DNA of 64,000 nt from positions 2,480,001-2,544,000 of the forward strand of contig NZ_CP031124.1 of the NCBI RefSeq assembly GCF_003339525.1, given 5' to 3'. A program made the translations under genes and the position numbers. This document shows, piece by piece, positions 36,916 to 47,507 of this stretch. The stretch is from Ephemeroptericola cinctiostellae (GTDB lineage: Bacteria > Pseudomonadota > Gammaproteobacteria > Burkholderiales > Burkholderiaceae). Position 1 is the stretch's first letter. Every line of letters begins with the position of its first letter. The notes under the pieces are model-generated. The model did not search any database, was not told the DNA's origin, and saw nothing but the letters and a program-made list of their open reading frames with translations.

Positions 36916-38231
36916 GTCAACGTCACCGTAATCGCACCGCCGATGCGGGTGGCAATTTGTGCAAAAGGCATTAATTGCATACGATTGGCGGCTGTTAAAA
37001 TGGCCACATCACCCGTTCCACCTTGACCGCTGTGCGTGGCATTGATGATGGCCGCTTCAATTGGATACAGACCTGTCCATTTGCCGACAAAAAAACCGAC
37101 GGTCATAATGGTGACCACCGTTGAAACAATCGTGATGATTTGCGGAAAATTAAATGCCTGCATGAGTTTATCCCAAGGCGTACTGGAGACGCCGATGGCA
37201 AACAACAGCGGGTAAGTAACGGCTGTTGAGAAAAACTTATACACCACAAATGCACCTTGCTCCAATTTTGGTGATACTGCTTGCGTCAATTTGACAATAA
37301 CCGCAATGAATAACATCGCCACGGGTGCGGGTAAATCCGTCAGTTTTTGTAATAACACACCACCCAAATACAAAGTAATCGACGTGATGCCTGCCGCTGC
37401 AATGCCTGCAACATCAACGTGAACAGTATCAGCATCATCCACATGAGCAATGTCAATATCATGCTCACCTGGCTGCAAGCGTCCCTCACCCGTCCAACTC
37501 GGTTTGGCTTTACCGACATAATTCAACACGCCCGACAATAAAATAGCCGTCAAACTGCCCATCATAATTGACGGTAAAACCATGGCAAAATACTCGCCTT
37601 GTGCTTTTGCCAGTACTTCAGCTGTCGCCCCTGGATTAAAAATCCCAGCATACCCGACTGATAAAGGAATGGCGCCTTCACCAACACCGCCTGCCATCAC
37701 AGGCAAAACAATGTATAACAAGGTGTGTTGCAACTCAAAGCCAAAAGCCATACCGACCAAAGTGCCCACAGCGATTGCACACACAGAGCCAACAGCAAGT
37801 GGAATAAAAATTTTGACAAACCCTTTAATCAACACTTCGCGATCCATGCCCAAAATGCTGCCGACAATAATCGATGAAATAAACAGGTATAAAAACTTGC
37901 TTTCGGTGGTGAACTTGGTCACGTTATCAATCAAACCTTGCGGCAAAATATGATTAAATGCTAAATATGAAGGAATAAAGGTGGCCAAAATAGCCGCCGC
38001 ACCAAAATTTTTAAAAATAGGAATGTACTTGCCAATTTCTGCACAGGTAAATCCGCCAACCGCTAGTATTGCAATACTCATGGATATTTCACTTGGCACT
38101 TTGTTTGTCATGACAAAGCCAACGGTCAATACCAACAAAAGAATATAAATCGGCAATGGAATAATACCAATCCGATAATCAACGATTTTCCACCAGCCAT
38201 TTGGCCAAAAGCGATTTGAGTCTTTTTGCAT
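36885..38231 (-). CDS. 2-hydroxycarboxylate transporter family protein (citrate/malate type)
   Basis: The 448-residue membrane protein has the two reentrant GGxG loops of the 2HCT family (VMAGGVGEGAIPLSVGYAG near the middle and HSGQGGTGDVAILTA near the C-terminus) and about eleven hydrophobic segments, matching CitS, MaeN and CimH. These carry citrate, malate or lactate with Na+ or H+ or by exchange. AGGAG lies 6 bases before ATG 38231. No citrate lyase or malolactic gene is close. The gene sits between an IS3 relic and an adhesin/toxin relic, which suggests horizontal acquisition. The precise substrate is unknown. Confidence 0.88.
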   Translation of the reverse strand: MQKDSNRFWPNGWWKIVDYRIGIIPLPIYILLLVLTVGFVMTNKVPSEISMSIAILAVGGFTCAEIGKYIPIFKNFGAAAILATFIPSYLAFNHILPQGLIDNVTKFTTESKFLYLFISSIIVGSILGMDREVLIKGFVKIFIPLAVGSVCAIAVGTLVGMAFGFELQHTLLYIVLPVMAGGVGEGAIPLSVGYAGIFNPGATAEVLAKAQGEYFAMVLPSIMMGSLTAILLSGVLNYVGKAKPSWTGEGRLQPGEHDIDIAHVDDADTVHVDVAGIAAAGITSITLYLGGVLLQKLTDLPAPVAMLFIAVIVKLTQAVSPKLEQGAFVVYKFFSTAVTYPLLFAIGVSSTPWDKLMQAFNFPQIITIVSTVVTIMTVGFFVGKWTGLYPIEAAIINATHSGQGGTGDVAILTAANRMQLMPFAQIATRIGGAITVTLTLIILGRMVG

Positions 38232-38317
38232 CTGAGTCTCCTAAATTATAGTTTTAAATTATCTGTACAAAAACAAATCTACACCTTATGTGATAATACA
38301 ATGTAAGGAAACACTGA

Positions 38318-38810
38318 GCAAGTCTAATACTCAATCAGGTCAGCGACGTGTTTGCAGACCAAGTGGGCACAAGCACCAAAGATGGTCAAGCCACTGGCAA
38401 AGACGGTAAGGCCGTCACAGATCACTCAGCAGGTTATCAATCGGATTACAACGGCTACAACGCAGGCCAGTCCTCGGTCATGAACGCCAAAGGCAGCACC
38501 GACAGCACCACCCATACAGGCATCTCAGCAGGTGCAGTAACGATCACCAACGAAACAGCCCAACAAGCCACCACAGGACAAACGTCGCACAAACGATTGC
38601 AGGCATTAACCGAGGTGTCCGTGCCAATCCCCGGAACAACATAGGCGTTGCCAACCTGTACGAGCAGAACAAAGACAAGATCGCAACGGATTCGAGATTT
38701 TTAAAACCTTAGGACAAAACACCTCCAGTGACAATGTGACCAATCCTGTACATCATTACGGGCTTGACCAGCAACCTCCTGTCGCAGGTACAACATCAAG
38801 CATGGCGTAA
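38318..38810 (+). pseudogene. Decayed filamentous-hemagglutinin/CdiA-type gene fragment
   Basis: Three frames in sequence continue one protein: QVSDVFADQVGTSTKDGQA through GISAGAVTITNETAQQATTG (to about 38585), then AQTIAGINRGVRANP through NNIGVANLYEQNKDKIATD (to about 38690), then FEIFKTLGQNTSSDN to the stop at 38808. The ITNETAQQ...G(Q)T..QTIAGINR pattern is found in the pretoxin part of large FHA/CdiA two-partner secretion proteins. Two frameshifts and a missing start show that it is dead. No two-partner transporter gene is present. The remaining 38811-38939 holds only the bioF upstream region. Confidence 0.7.
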
Positions 38811-38939
38811 TGAATTTGTCAGAGCATTTACAATTGTTATCATAAAAAGCATCAAAATCATTCAACTCCCATCAAAAAACAAAAATCACACACCACGCAC
38901 CACTCCCACATCAATCGCTCACCTTGCTACAATGCGCGA

Positions 38940-40094
38940 ATGGATTCTTCTTTTTCACTTTCCCCTCTTCACTCGGCTTGGGCAAAACGCCTAAGTGCAC
39001 GCGATGCCTCGCAACAACGTCGTCGTTTGCGCGCGCCGTTGGCCATTGATTTTTGTTCAAATGATTATTTGGGTTGGGCGCGTGCGCCGTTTCATGCGCA
39101 TGAAACGACCTCGTTTGATGTTCAACGACACGGTGCGACAGGTTCGCGCTTGTTGTCAGGTCAGGCGCAGGCGATCAGTGTGCTGGAAGCGCAGATTGCA
39201 CATTTCCATCAAACCGAAGCCGCTCTGTTGTTCAACTCAGGTTTTGATGCCAACATCGGGACACTGGCGGCAATCTCTGATCGGCACACAATGTTCATTT
39301 ACGATGAGCTGTGCCATGCGAGTCTGATTGATGGCATGCGGCTGTCCATGAGCCGCCACAATTATAAATTTCGCCACAATGATGTTGCACATTTAAATGA
39401 ACTGCTGACGCAACATGCGGGTGCGCCGCTGTGCATCGTGGTTGAAAGCGTGTATTCAATGGATGGTGATGTGGCGCCTTTAAAAGACATTGTTGCATTG
39501 GCGAAAAAAGCACATGCGAGCATCGTTGTGGACGAGGCGCATGGCACGGGTGTGATTGGAACACACGGCGAAGGATTGGTGCAGCACTTAAACCTGCACC
39601 ATGACATCGACATCCGCATCCACACGTATGGCAAAGGTCTGGGCTGTCACGGGGCTGCCGTTGTCGGCTCGCAATTGCTAATTGACACGCTCATCAATTT
39701 CGCCCGCCCTTTTGTTTACAGCACGGCGTTACCACCCGCGAGTTACGCCGCCATTGAGCAGGCTTACGCGGCTTTGGCAAGCGATGATTTTTCAAATGAA
39801 CCGTTGCATGACACCATCGCCTCATTTCGCTCAAAAATTGCCGCGCACGATTGGACGCCGTACGGCGTGACTTGGCTTGATTCAACCACACCCACTCAAG
39901 GTCTGGTCATTGGCGATGTGATGCGCACGCATGCGATTATTGCTGCATTGCACGCGCAACAACTTGATGTGCGACCAATATTTGCCCCAACAGTGCCTGC
40001 GGGCAGCGAGCGATTGCGCATTTGCTTACATGCGTTTAACACCGAAGCTGAGCTGAATTTACTGATCAATACATTATGCCAAGCCGTTCAATGA
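38940..40094 (+). CDS. bioF: 8-amino-7-oxononanoate synthase
   Basis: BioF condenses pimeloyl-ACP (or pimeloyl-CoA) with alanine, the first step of the biotin ring pathway. The 384-residue protein is an alpha-oxoamine synthase: FCSNDYLGWARAP, ATGSRLLSGQAQAIS, DELCHASLIDGMRLS, VVESVYSMDGDVAPL and PLP Lys in HTYGKGLGCHGAAVVG. It is distinguished from the Kbl at 11722 by its operon. Its stop overlaps the bioD start (ATGA). TACAAT at 38928-38933 is very close to the start codon and only a weak promoter candidate. Confidence 0.94.
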   Translation: MDSSFSLSPLHSAWAKRLSARDASQQRRRLRAPLAIDFCSNDYLGWARAPFHAHETTSFDVQRHGATGSRLLSGQAQAISVLEAQIAHFHQTEAALLFNSGFDANIGTLAAISDRHTMFIYDELCHASLIDGMRLSMSRHNYKFRHNDVAHLNELLTQHAGAPLCIVVESVYSMDGDVAPLKDIVALAKKAHASIVVDEAHGTGVIGTHGEGLVQHLNLHHDIDIRIHTYGKGLGCHGAAVVGSQLLIDTLINFARPFVYSTALPPASYAAIEQAYAALASDDFSNEPLHDTIASFRSKIAAHDWTPYGVTWLDSTTPTQGLVIGDVMRTHAIIAALHAQQLDVRPIFAPTVPAGSERLRICLHAFNTEAELNLLINTLCQAVQ

Positions 40095-40732
40095 CCCCTC
40101 TCGCCCTTACAGGGATTCACACCGACATTGGTAAAACCATTGTGGCTGCGGTGCTGTCTGAAACGCTGGGCTGCGATTATTGGAAACCTGTGCAGGCAGG
40201 TGGTTTGGCTCGCAGCGACAGCAATGTGGTGCGCGAATTGTTGTCCAACCCACACACAACCATTCACCCCGAAGCCTTTCGCCTCAACACCGCAGCTTCT
40301 CCCCATGTCGCGGCGCAGATCGATGGCGTTAGTATGGATTTAAATGATCTTAACGCACCCGTCAGCGCGCATTTGCTCATCGAAACCGCAGGCGGCGCAA
40401 TGTCGCCCATGACAACACAGCACACGGTTGCAGATGTGATTGCGCATCACGGCTGGGCGACGGTGCTGGTTGTCCAACATTATCTTGGCAGCATCAGCCA
40501 CACGCTCGCTGCGATTGAAGCTTTGTGCTCACGCGGCGTGAACCTGCTTGGCCTGATCATCAATGGTGAAAGCAACAGCGACAGCGAACAATTCATTTGC
40601 AATTACGCACAGGTTCGTGTGCTCGCTCGAATCCCACACTTGGCGGTATTAAATCGCGCCAGCATCGCCCACACAGCGGAACATCTGCGCATGCAGCTCG
40701 TCCCAGAACTCACACCTTGGATCCACACATGA
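40091..40732 (+). CDS. bioD: Dethiobiotin synthetase
   Basis: BioD closes the ureido ring of dethiobiotin from 7,8-diaminononanoate, CO2 and ATP. The 213-residue protein has the P-loop as TGIHTDIGKTIVAAVLSE (the family consensus is TDTxVGKT), then YWKPVQAGGLARSDS and the LIETAGGAMSPMT segment. ATG 40091 was chosen because it overlaps the bioF stop by 4 bases and begins the protein at the family position; a start 15 bases upstream is also open. Its stop overlaps bioA in the same way. Confidence 0.92.
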   Translation: MTPLALTGIHTDIGKTIVAAVLSETLGCDYWKPVQAGGLARSDSNVVRELLSNPHTTIHPEAFRLNTAASPHVAAQIDGVSMDLNDLNAPVSAHLLIETAGGAMSPMTTQHTVADVIAHHGWATVLVVQHYLGSISHTLAAIEALCSRGVNLLGLIINGESNSDSEQFICNYAQVRVLARIPHLAVLNRASIAHTAEHLRMQLVPELTPWIHT

Positions 40733-42030
40733 ACTTCAGCCTCAGCCAACGCGACCAACAACACATTTGGCACCCTTACACGCCGATGAAGCTGCGTCCG
40801 ACCGCCATTGGTTTGGTGCGCGGTGAAGGCGCATTGCTATTCGATGAAAACGGCAAAAGCTATATTGACGCGGTCTCATCGTGGTGGGTCAATTTGCATG
40901 GGCATGCGCATCCCGTCATTGCCGAAGCCATTTATGCGCAAGCCACCACACTGGCGCACTGCATGTTTGCAGGTTTAACGCATGAACCTGCGGTGCAATT
41001 GGCTGAAGATTTGCTGGCGGTTTTACCAAACAACATGAGCAAAATATTCTATTCAGACAACGGTTCATGTGCCACTGAAATTGCCATCAAAATGGCATTA
41101 CAAGCGTTTCACAATCAAGGTCAATCGCGCCGCACCATCGTTGCCCTTGAAGGCAGCTATCACGGCGACACCTTTGGTGCCATGGCCGCCAGCGAACGCG
41201 GCCTGTTCACCGCGCCGTTCAACGACAAGCTGTTTGATGTGGCGTTCATCCCCGTTCCCACAGCCGATCAAGCGCAACACAGCTTGGATGCGCTCATACA
41301 GATTTTAGATCAAAACGATGTCGCAGCGCTCATCGTCGAACCGCTCGTGCAAGGCGCGGCAGGCATGCAAATGCACGATGCCCGCGCATTGGATGCACTA
41401 TTCAAAGCAGCGCATGCCCACGGTGCATATGTCATCGCCGACGAGGTGATGACAGGTTTTGGGCGCACGGGCACATTATTCGCCTGCGAGCAACTCTCCG
41501 AAGCCCCAGATTTCATGTGCCTTTCAAAAGGCCTCACGGGTGGCACATTGCCACTGGCCGTCACCGCATGCACCCAACGCGTTTACGATGCATTTTACAG
41601 TGACGATCTGACGCACGCGTTTTACCACGGGCACTCCTACACCGCCAACCCCATCGCCTGCGCCGCAGCCGTCGCCAGTTTGAAACTGTTGCTCACGCCT
41701 GAAAGTCATGCACAACGCGAACAGCTTCGCTGCTCACATGCCAATTTTGCTTCACACATCGCCAACCACCCGCGCATCGATAACGTGCGCCACTGTGGAA
41801 CCATCCTCGCCATGACCGTCCGCACCGTGACAGGCAACACCTATTTGTCGAGTGAACGCGACCGCATTTATCATTATTTTTTAGAACGTGGGATTTTATT
41901 GCGCCCGATTGGCAATGTGCTGTATCTGATCCCACCTTACTGCATCACCGATGCGCAACTGACACACATCTACGACACGATTTGTACTTTTTTAGACCAA
42001 GACAGCACCGCTGATCTGGCCATTGTTTGA
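40729..42030 (+). CDS. bioA: Adenosylmethionine-8-amino-7-oxononanoate aminotransferase
   Basis: BioA transaminates 8-amino-7-oxononanoate to 7,8-diaminononanoate, using SAM as amino donor. The 433-residue protein begins with RDQQHIWHPYTPM and contains DAVSSWWVNLHGHAHP, FYSDNGSCATEIAIKMALQ, YVIADEVMTGFGRTGT and the PLP Lys in CLSKGLTGGTLPLAVTAC. The open frame extends far upstream into bioD, but ATG 40729 overlaps the bioD stop (ATGA). The gene order F-D-A with both overlaps means a single operon; bioB, bioC and bioH are not in the window. Confidence 0.95.
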   Translation: MNFSLSQRDQQHIWHPYTPMKLRPTAIGLVRGEGALLFDENGKSYIDAVSSWWVNLHGHAHPVIAEAIYAQATTLAHCMFAGLTHEPAVQLAEDLLAVLPNNMSKIFYSDNGSCATEIAIKMALQAFHNQGQSRRTIVALEGSYHGDTFGAMAASERGLFTAPFNDKLFDVAFIPVPTADQAQHSLDALIQILDQNDVAALIVEPLVQGAAGMQMHDARALDALFKAAHAHGAYVIADEVMTGFGRTGTLFACEQLSEAPDFMCLSKGLTGGTLPLAVTACTQRVYDAFYSDDLTHAFYHGHSYTANPIACAAAVASLKLLLTPESHAQREQLRCSHANFASHIANHPRIDNVRHCGTILAMTVRTVTGNTYLSSERDRIYHYFLERGILLRPIGNVLYLIPPYCITDAQLTHIYDTICTFLDQDSTADLAIV

Positions 42031-42050
42031 AAGTTTGAAAGCCTGACTAC

Positions 42051-42680
42051 ATGACCACACCGCACTCAACCCACTGCCCACAACTCGCCCGCATGTTGCC
42101 CACCATCATCGGCAACGACACCACACACGCCCACTGGCTGAACAGCCTGTCCATGATGGAATCGGTTGGTGCGCGTAAAATTGCGGCTTACGTCCACCCC
42201 CTGCATGTTGACCTCATCACCTTGCAACACGCTTTTGAAGAAGCGCGCCACGCCTATTTCCTCAAGCGTCAAATCAAAAAACTCGCCATCGACTGCCCAG
42301 ACTACACCAGCGCATACATGCTCGCCCCGCGCGCCAGTTTTCGCTATTTGCACAAACTGGACATGGGCTGCGCCCGCTACCTCAGCGAACGCGGCGCGAC
42401 AGGCCGATCGCTCAAACACGGTTGCTATTTACTCGTGACTTACCTCATTGAAGTGCGCGCCATGATGCTGTATCACACGTATCAAGACGCGCTCACCCAC
42501 GCAGGCAGTCGCGTCCATGTGCAATCGATCATTAAAGAAGAAGAAGGTCATCTTGAAAACATGATGACGCAATTAGATGAATTTAACCCACAATGGCGTG
42601 AGATGAGTGCAAATTTGCACGAGATGGAACAAGCGTTATACGACAACTGGTTAAATCAAGTTGAAAAGGCCGTCGCATAA
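42051..42680 (+). CDS. Ferritin-like diiron-type protein in the biotin operon
   Basis: The 209-residue, mostly helical protein shows the residue pattern of a four-helix diiron centre: Glu in MMESVGARKI, ExxH in FEEARHAYFLKRQ, Glu in YLIEVRAMMLYHTY and ExxH in KEEEGHLENMMTQL. This order (E, ExxH, E, ExxH) is that of ferritin-like oxidases and hydroxylases. I do not recognise the exact family; it is not a clear MiaE. It starts 20 bases after bioA on the same strand and should be in the operon. Since the window lacks the genes for the pimeloyl precursor, an oxidative role in biotin supply is worth considering, but nothing in the sequence proves it. Confidence 0.72.
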   Translation: MTTPHSTHCPQLARMLPTIIGNDTTHAHWLNSLSMMESVGARKIAAYVHPLHVDLITLQHAFEEARHAYFLKRQIKKLAIDCPDYTSAYMLAPRASFRYLHKLDMGCARYLSERGATGRSLKHGCYLLVTYLIEVRAMMLYHTYQDALTHAGSRVHVQSIIKEEEGHLENMMTQLDEFNPQWREMSANLHEMEQALYDNWLNQVEKAVA

Positions 42681-42691
42681 ACCCACCATCA

Positions 42692-42722
42692 AAGTGTGGC
42701 TTCGAGAGAAGCCACCGCACTT
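42692..42722. terminator. Hairpin between the biotin operon and the convergent phosphorylase gene
   Basis: TGGCTTC/GAAGCCA forms a 7-bp stem with a 4-base loop, extended by AAGTG/CACTT after a 3-base bulge. There is no T tract, so it is a possible weak terminator for both sides. Confidence 0.45.
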
Positions 42723-42733
42723 GCATGATGACA

Positions 42734-43477
42734 TCATGCCGAGCACGCCACCCATTGCAACAACACATTCTCAACTTTAATCAAACTCTGCTCACGCAAA
42801 GCACGCCATTGATTCAAATCATGCGCAATGTGTTCACCCACACCCGCCGCATAATTGGTGCACACCACAATCGCAGCGTATGGCAAATCAAGTTCCTTGG
42901 CCAGCGCAGCCTCAGGCATTAAGGTCATGCCAACCACATGCGCCCCATCCATCGCCATGCGCTTGACCTCGGCACGCGTTTCGAGGCGCGGGCCATTGGT
43001 GCACGCGTATGTGGCCGTGCTGACCACAGCTTCCCCCGCTCTGTTGGCTGCACTGAGCAACACCTCACGAGACGCTCGGTCAAATGGCTCGGACAAATCG
43101 GTGTAGACAATCGGGTGATCGGGGCCTTCAAAATAAGTCCCCACCCGCCCCGACGTGTAATCAATCACATCATCAGGGATCACCAATTGACCAGGCTGAA
43201 TGTCCGCCATCATACTGCCCGTGCTGCCAATCGCACAGATGTTGTCCACCCCCATTTTTTGCAATGCCCACACATTGGCGCGGTAATTGATCTGGTGCGG
43301 GGCGAGTGTGTGGCCGTAACCGTGGCGATTCAAAAACACCACCTCGACGCCTGACAATTCACCAATGGTCAGTGCGCACGATGTTTCACCAAAAGGTGTG
43401 CGCACGATTTCACGGCGAATGTTTTCCAAATGGGCAAGCCGTTGCAAACCGCTGCCTGCGATGACACCTAACATCAT
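42734..43477 (-). CDS. mtiP: S-methyl-5'-thioinosine phosphorylase
   Basis: The 247-residue protein belongs to the MTAP/PNP family: MLGVIAGSGLQRL, the phosphate-site segment FLNRHGYGHTLAPHQINYRA, IGSTGSMMADIQPGQL, YACTNGPRLETRAEVKRM and VVGMTLMPEAALAKELDLPYA. It follows the pattern of the Pseudomonas methylthioinosine phosphorylase, which works after deamination of methylthioadenosine in purine and sulfur salvage. MTA phosphorylase activity cannot be excluded. AAGGAGA precedes the double ATG at 43477. The 290 bases upstream (43478-43767) show no gene. Confidence 0.87.
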   Translation of the reverse strand: MMLGVIAGSGLQRLAHLENIRREIVRTPFGETSCALTIGELSGVEVVFLNRHGYGHTLAPHQINYRANVWALQKMGVDNICAIGSTGSMMADIQPGQLVIPDDVIDYTSGRVGTYFEGPDHPIVYTDLSEPFDRASREVLLSAANRAGEAVVSTATYACTNGPRLETRAEVKRMAMDGAHVVGMTLMPEAALAKELDLPYAAIVVCTNYAAGVGEHIAHDLNQWRALREQSLIKVENVLLQWVACSA

Positions 43478-43767
43478 GTTCTCCTTGCGAACAAATTGAA
43501 GAATTCAATTTTTAAAATGAGACCCATCGAACACAATTGACAATTAAATGCCCCGATGATTCACTCATTCAATGATTTGATAAATTGATCAATGAGATCA
43601 ATTCGATGGATTTGATTTGCGCATCCACTTCATTTTTTCTGAATGTTGTGGCGCATGGTTGGGGCGGCTTCGCCCGTTTGTGAACAGATGAACCCACACT
43701 AAAACGCTCAATCCATTTTCTCACAAAAAACAACCCACCGAACACACAAACGAGATTTGAATGTCGC

Positions 43768-45932
<2,165 letters not shown>

Positions 45933-46067
45933 AATAAAAATGCAATCAAGGCATTTGCGCTAAGAAAAAGAATAATAACCTCATTTTTACTCAAGCCCAC
46001 CATTGAAATTAAAATAACGAGAACATGCAAGTGAGGATTTTTACAACTGACAGCTCTTATACTGTTT

Positions 46068-46343
46068 TTATTTTAAATTGTTAAGTGCAGCAAACCCAAT
46101 ACCTGCTGCTGCAATACCTGCCATGTCTACTATGAGATTGGCGATGGTGACATCTGAGAGTTTACCGTCTTTATAATACTGGTTCCCTGCTTGCACGCCA
46201 TCAGCAACAAGTGCTGTCGCAGCCAAGCCCGCTTTATTCATTGCCGTCGAGGTCACTGATGGAATCCATTCAGTCATTTGAGTAAATTCAGCCAAAGAAT
46301 GCCCGATTTGACCAATTGCAGCAGCAGAGCCAAAACAGGCCAT
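46068..46343 (-). CDS. Small Ala/Gly-rich protein of unknown function
   Basis: The 91-residue protein (MACFGSAAAIGQIGHSLAEF to IAAAGIGFAALNNLK) has two hydrophobic Gly/Ala-rich stretches, a composition seen in the non-catalytic parts of secreted toxins, but I recognise no family. Its ATG shares bases with the stop of the preceding 39-residue frame (TGATG), so it may be translated by coupling, or the two frames may be one gene broken by a frameshift. It belongs to the AT-rich island between ligA and zipA. Confidence 0.5.
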   Translation of the reverse strand: MACFGSAAAIGQIGHSLAEFTQMTEWIPSVTSTAMNKAGLAATALVADGVQAGNQYYKDGKLSDVTIANLIVDMAGIAAAGIGFAALNNLK

Positions 46344-46462
46344 CAACTTGGTGTACTCAGGTTTTGAGCAACAAGTACACCCGTTGCAGGTGTACCAGCA
46401 TTAATATTCATAAACTGAACGAAACTTTCTACAGCCTCTAATACTACTGCGTTTGCTGACAT
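46343..46462 (-). CDS. 39-residue frame coupled to the Ala/Gly-rich protein
   Basis: An AGGAG site 7 bases before ATG 46462 opens MSANAVVLEAVESFVQFMNI... ending LVAQNLSTPS. The good RBS suggests that translation really starts here. The stop TGA overlaps the next ATG by one base. A single indel near 46345 would join both frames into one protein of about 130 residues, so this may be the N-terminal part of a frameshifted gene. No family is recognised. Confidence 0.5.
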   Translation of the reverse strand: MSANAVVLEAVESFVQFMNINAGTPATGVLVAQNLSTPS

Positions 46463-46506
46463 TTGTTACTCCTGTTAATTTAAACCAAACAATCAAAACA
46501 ACCCTT

Positions 46507-47136
46507 CTAAAAAACAGTTTTAAAACTCGAAACCAAATATCTACGTAATATACGGATAAGCGTCCAAATAATGATTGGTAATATGAAAACACTCCAAAAT
46601 CCAAAAGCACCATGAGTGCGCATTATTTTCACATCCTCATAAGAAGTATATTTTTTAGCATTTGGGGATGTTGAATTTGTAGAAACCTCGCCCCCATTAT
46701 TCATCTGAATTTTAATGAGCCAATTACCCCAGTACCACATTTTTGCCTTTTCCCCAATCAATAAACTCAACTGATCAGGCACAATACAATCAGATGGACC
46801 ATAATACTTTTCTGTCATTGTTTCGCATCTTTTAAATACGTCACCATGGGGAGTTCTAATGCCAAAGTACTGGCGGGATTCAACTTTATTATCAGACTCT
46901 CTTCGAATAACAGTACCTTCTACAACCGTTGTTTGAATAAGTGTGGGATATTCAGCTTCTGATATGTCAGGCTGGCCAATGACAAAGGGAACTATCGTAC
47001 CCACTACCACAAAACAATATAAGATCCATGTCCAGTCGCGTGAGGCTTTCCTAGGTTCCAATTTAAACGGAGCCTCCCAAAATAATAATTTTAGAAACCG
47101 CCATACCTTTATTAAGCCAACTTGAAACGTGCTCAT
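46507..47136 (-). CDS. Unknown two-helix membrane protein
   Basis: The 209-residue protein has one membrane helix near residues 30-50 (WTWILYCFVVVGTIVPFVIG) and another near 178-200 (FWSVFILPIIIWTLIRIL), with about 125 residues between them that are probably extracytoplasmic and hold two Cys (RCETMTEKYYGPSDC). No family is recognised. Its start overlaps the stop of the broken small gene upstream (ATGA), so they formed an operon. The codon use is AT-rich compared with ligA and zipA, suggesting transfer. It could be an immunity-type or envelope protein, but that is a guess. Confidence 0.6.
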   Translation of the reverse strand: MSTFQVGLIKVWRFLKLLFWEAPFKLEPRKASRDWTWILYCFVVVGTIVPFVIGQPDISEAEYPTLIQTTVVEGTVIRRESDNKVESRQYFGIRTPHGDVFKRCETMTEKYYGPSDCIVPDQLSLLIGEKAKMWYWGNWLIKIQMNNGGEVSTNSTSPNAKKYTSYEDVKIMRTHGAFGFWSVFILPIIIWTLIRILRRYLVSSFKTVF

Positions 47137-47345
47137 TTCACTTCCAATTTTCTTAAGTTAAAAATGTAAACACCATCACCAATAATTGAAATTAATACAC
47201 CAATATCCAATCTTTGACTCGACCCCTCTCCATATCCAAAATCTTTTCTCAGCGAGCCATACGTATAAAATCATTGACCATGGCAAAACAACAATAGAAA
47301 AAACAATATTGCTATTGCAACACATTGAATGACAATCAAAATCAT
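47133..47345 (-). pseudogene. Small membrane-protein gene with an in-frame TGA
   Basis: From ATG 47345 the frame reads a hydrophobic helix (MILIVIQCVAIAILFF...FCHGQ), meets TGA at 47273-47271, then continues in the same frame as FYTYGSLRKDFGYGEGSSQ and a second hydrophobic part (LDIGVLISIIGDGVYIFN) to a stop that overlaps the next gene. A TGG-to-TGA change would explain this. Without readthrough only 24 residues are made. The rest of 47346-47507 has no gene. Confidence 0.5.
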
Positions 47346-47507
47346 AGCCACCTTTACCGCTCCTTTTCCTAACCTATAAATTACGGGGCTATAGTAGATT
47401 AGCATCATGATATGCTGTCAAGTGATGTGTAAAAGTATATAAAAACCCCATGTAAGAACTTTTTACTTCCCTCAAGAAGTTAATGCACATTGTGATGCAC
47501 TAACCTC

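Noticed and set aside
38820..38845. BirA-like operator before bioF
   Set aside because: TTTACAATTGTTA looks superficially similar to part of the BirA site, but the second half at the required spacing is absent.
43664..43690. Hairpin GGGCG-GCTT-CGCCC upstream of ligA's 3' side as a terminator
   Set aside because: The stem is 5 bp with no T tract on either strand.
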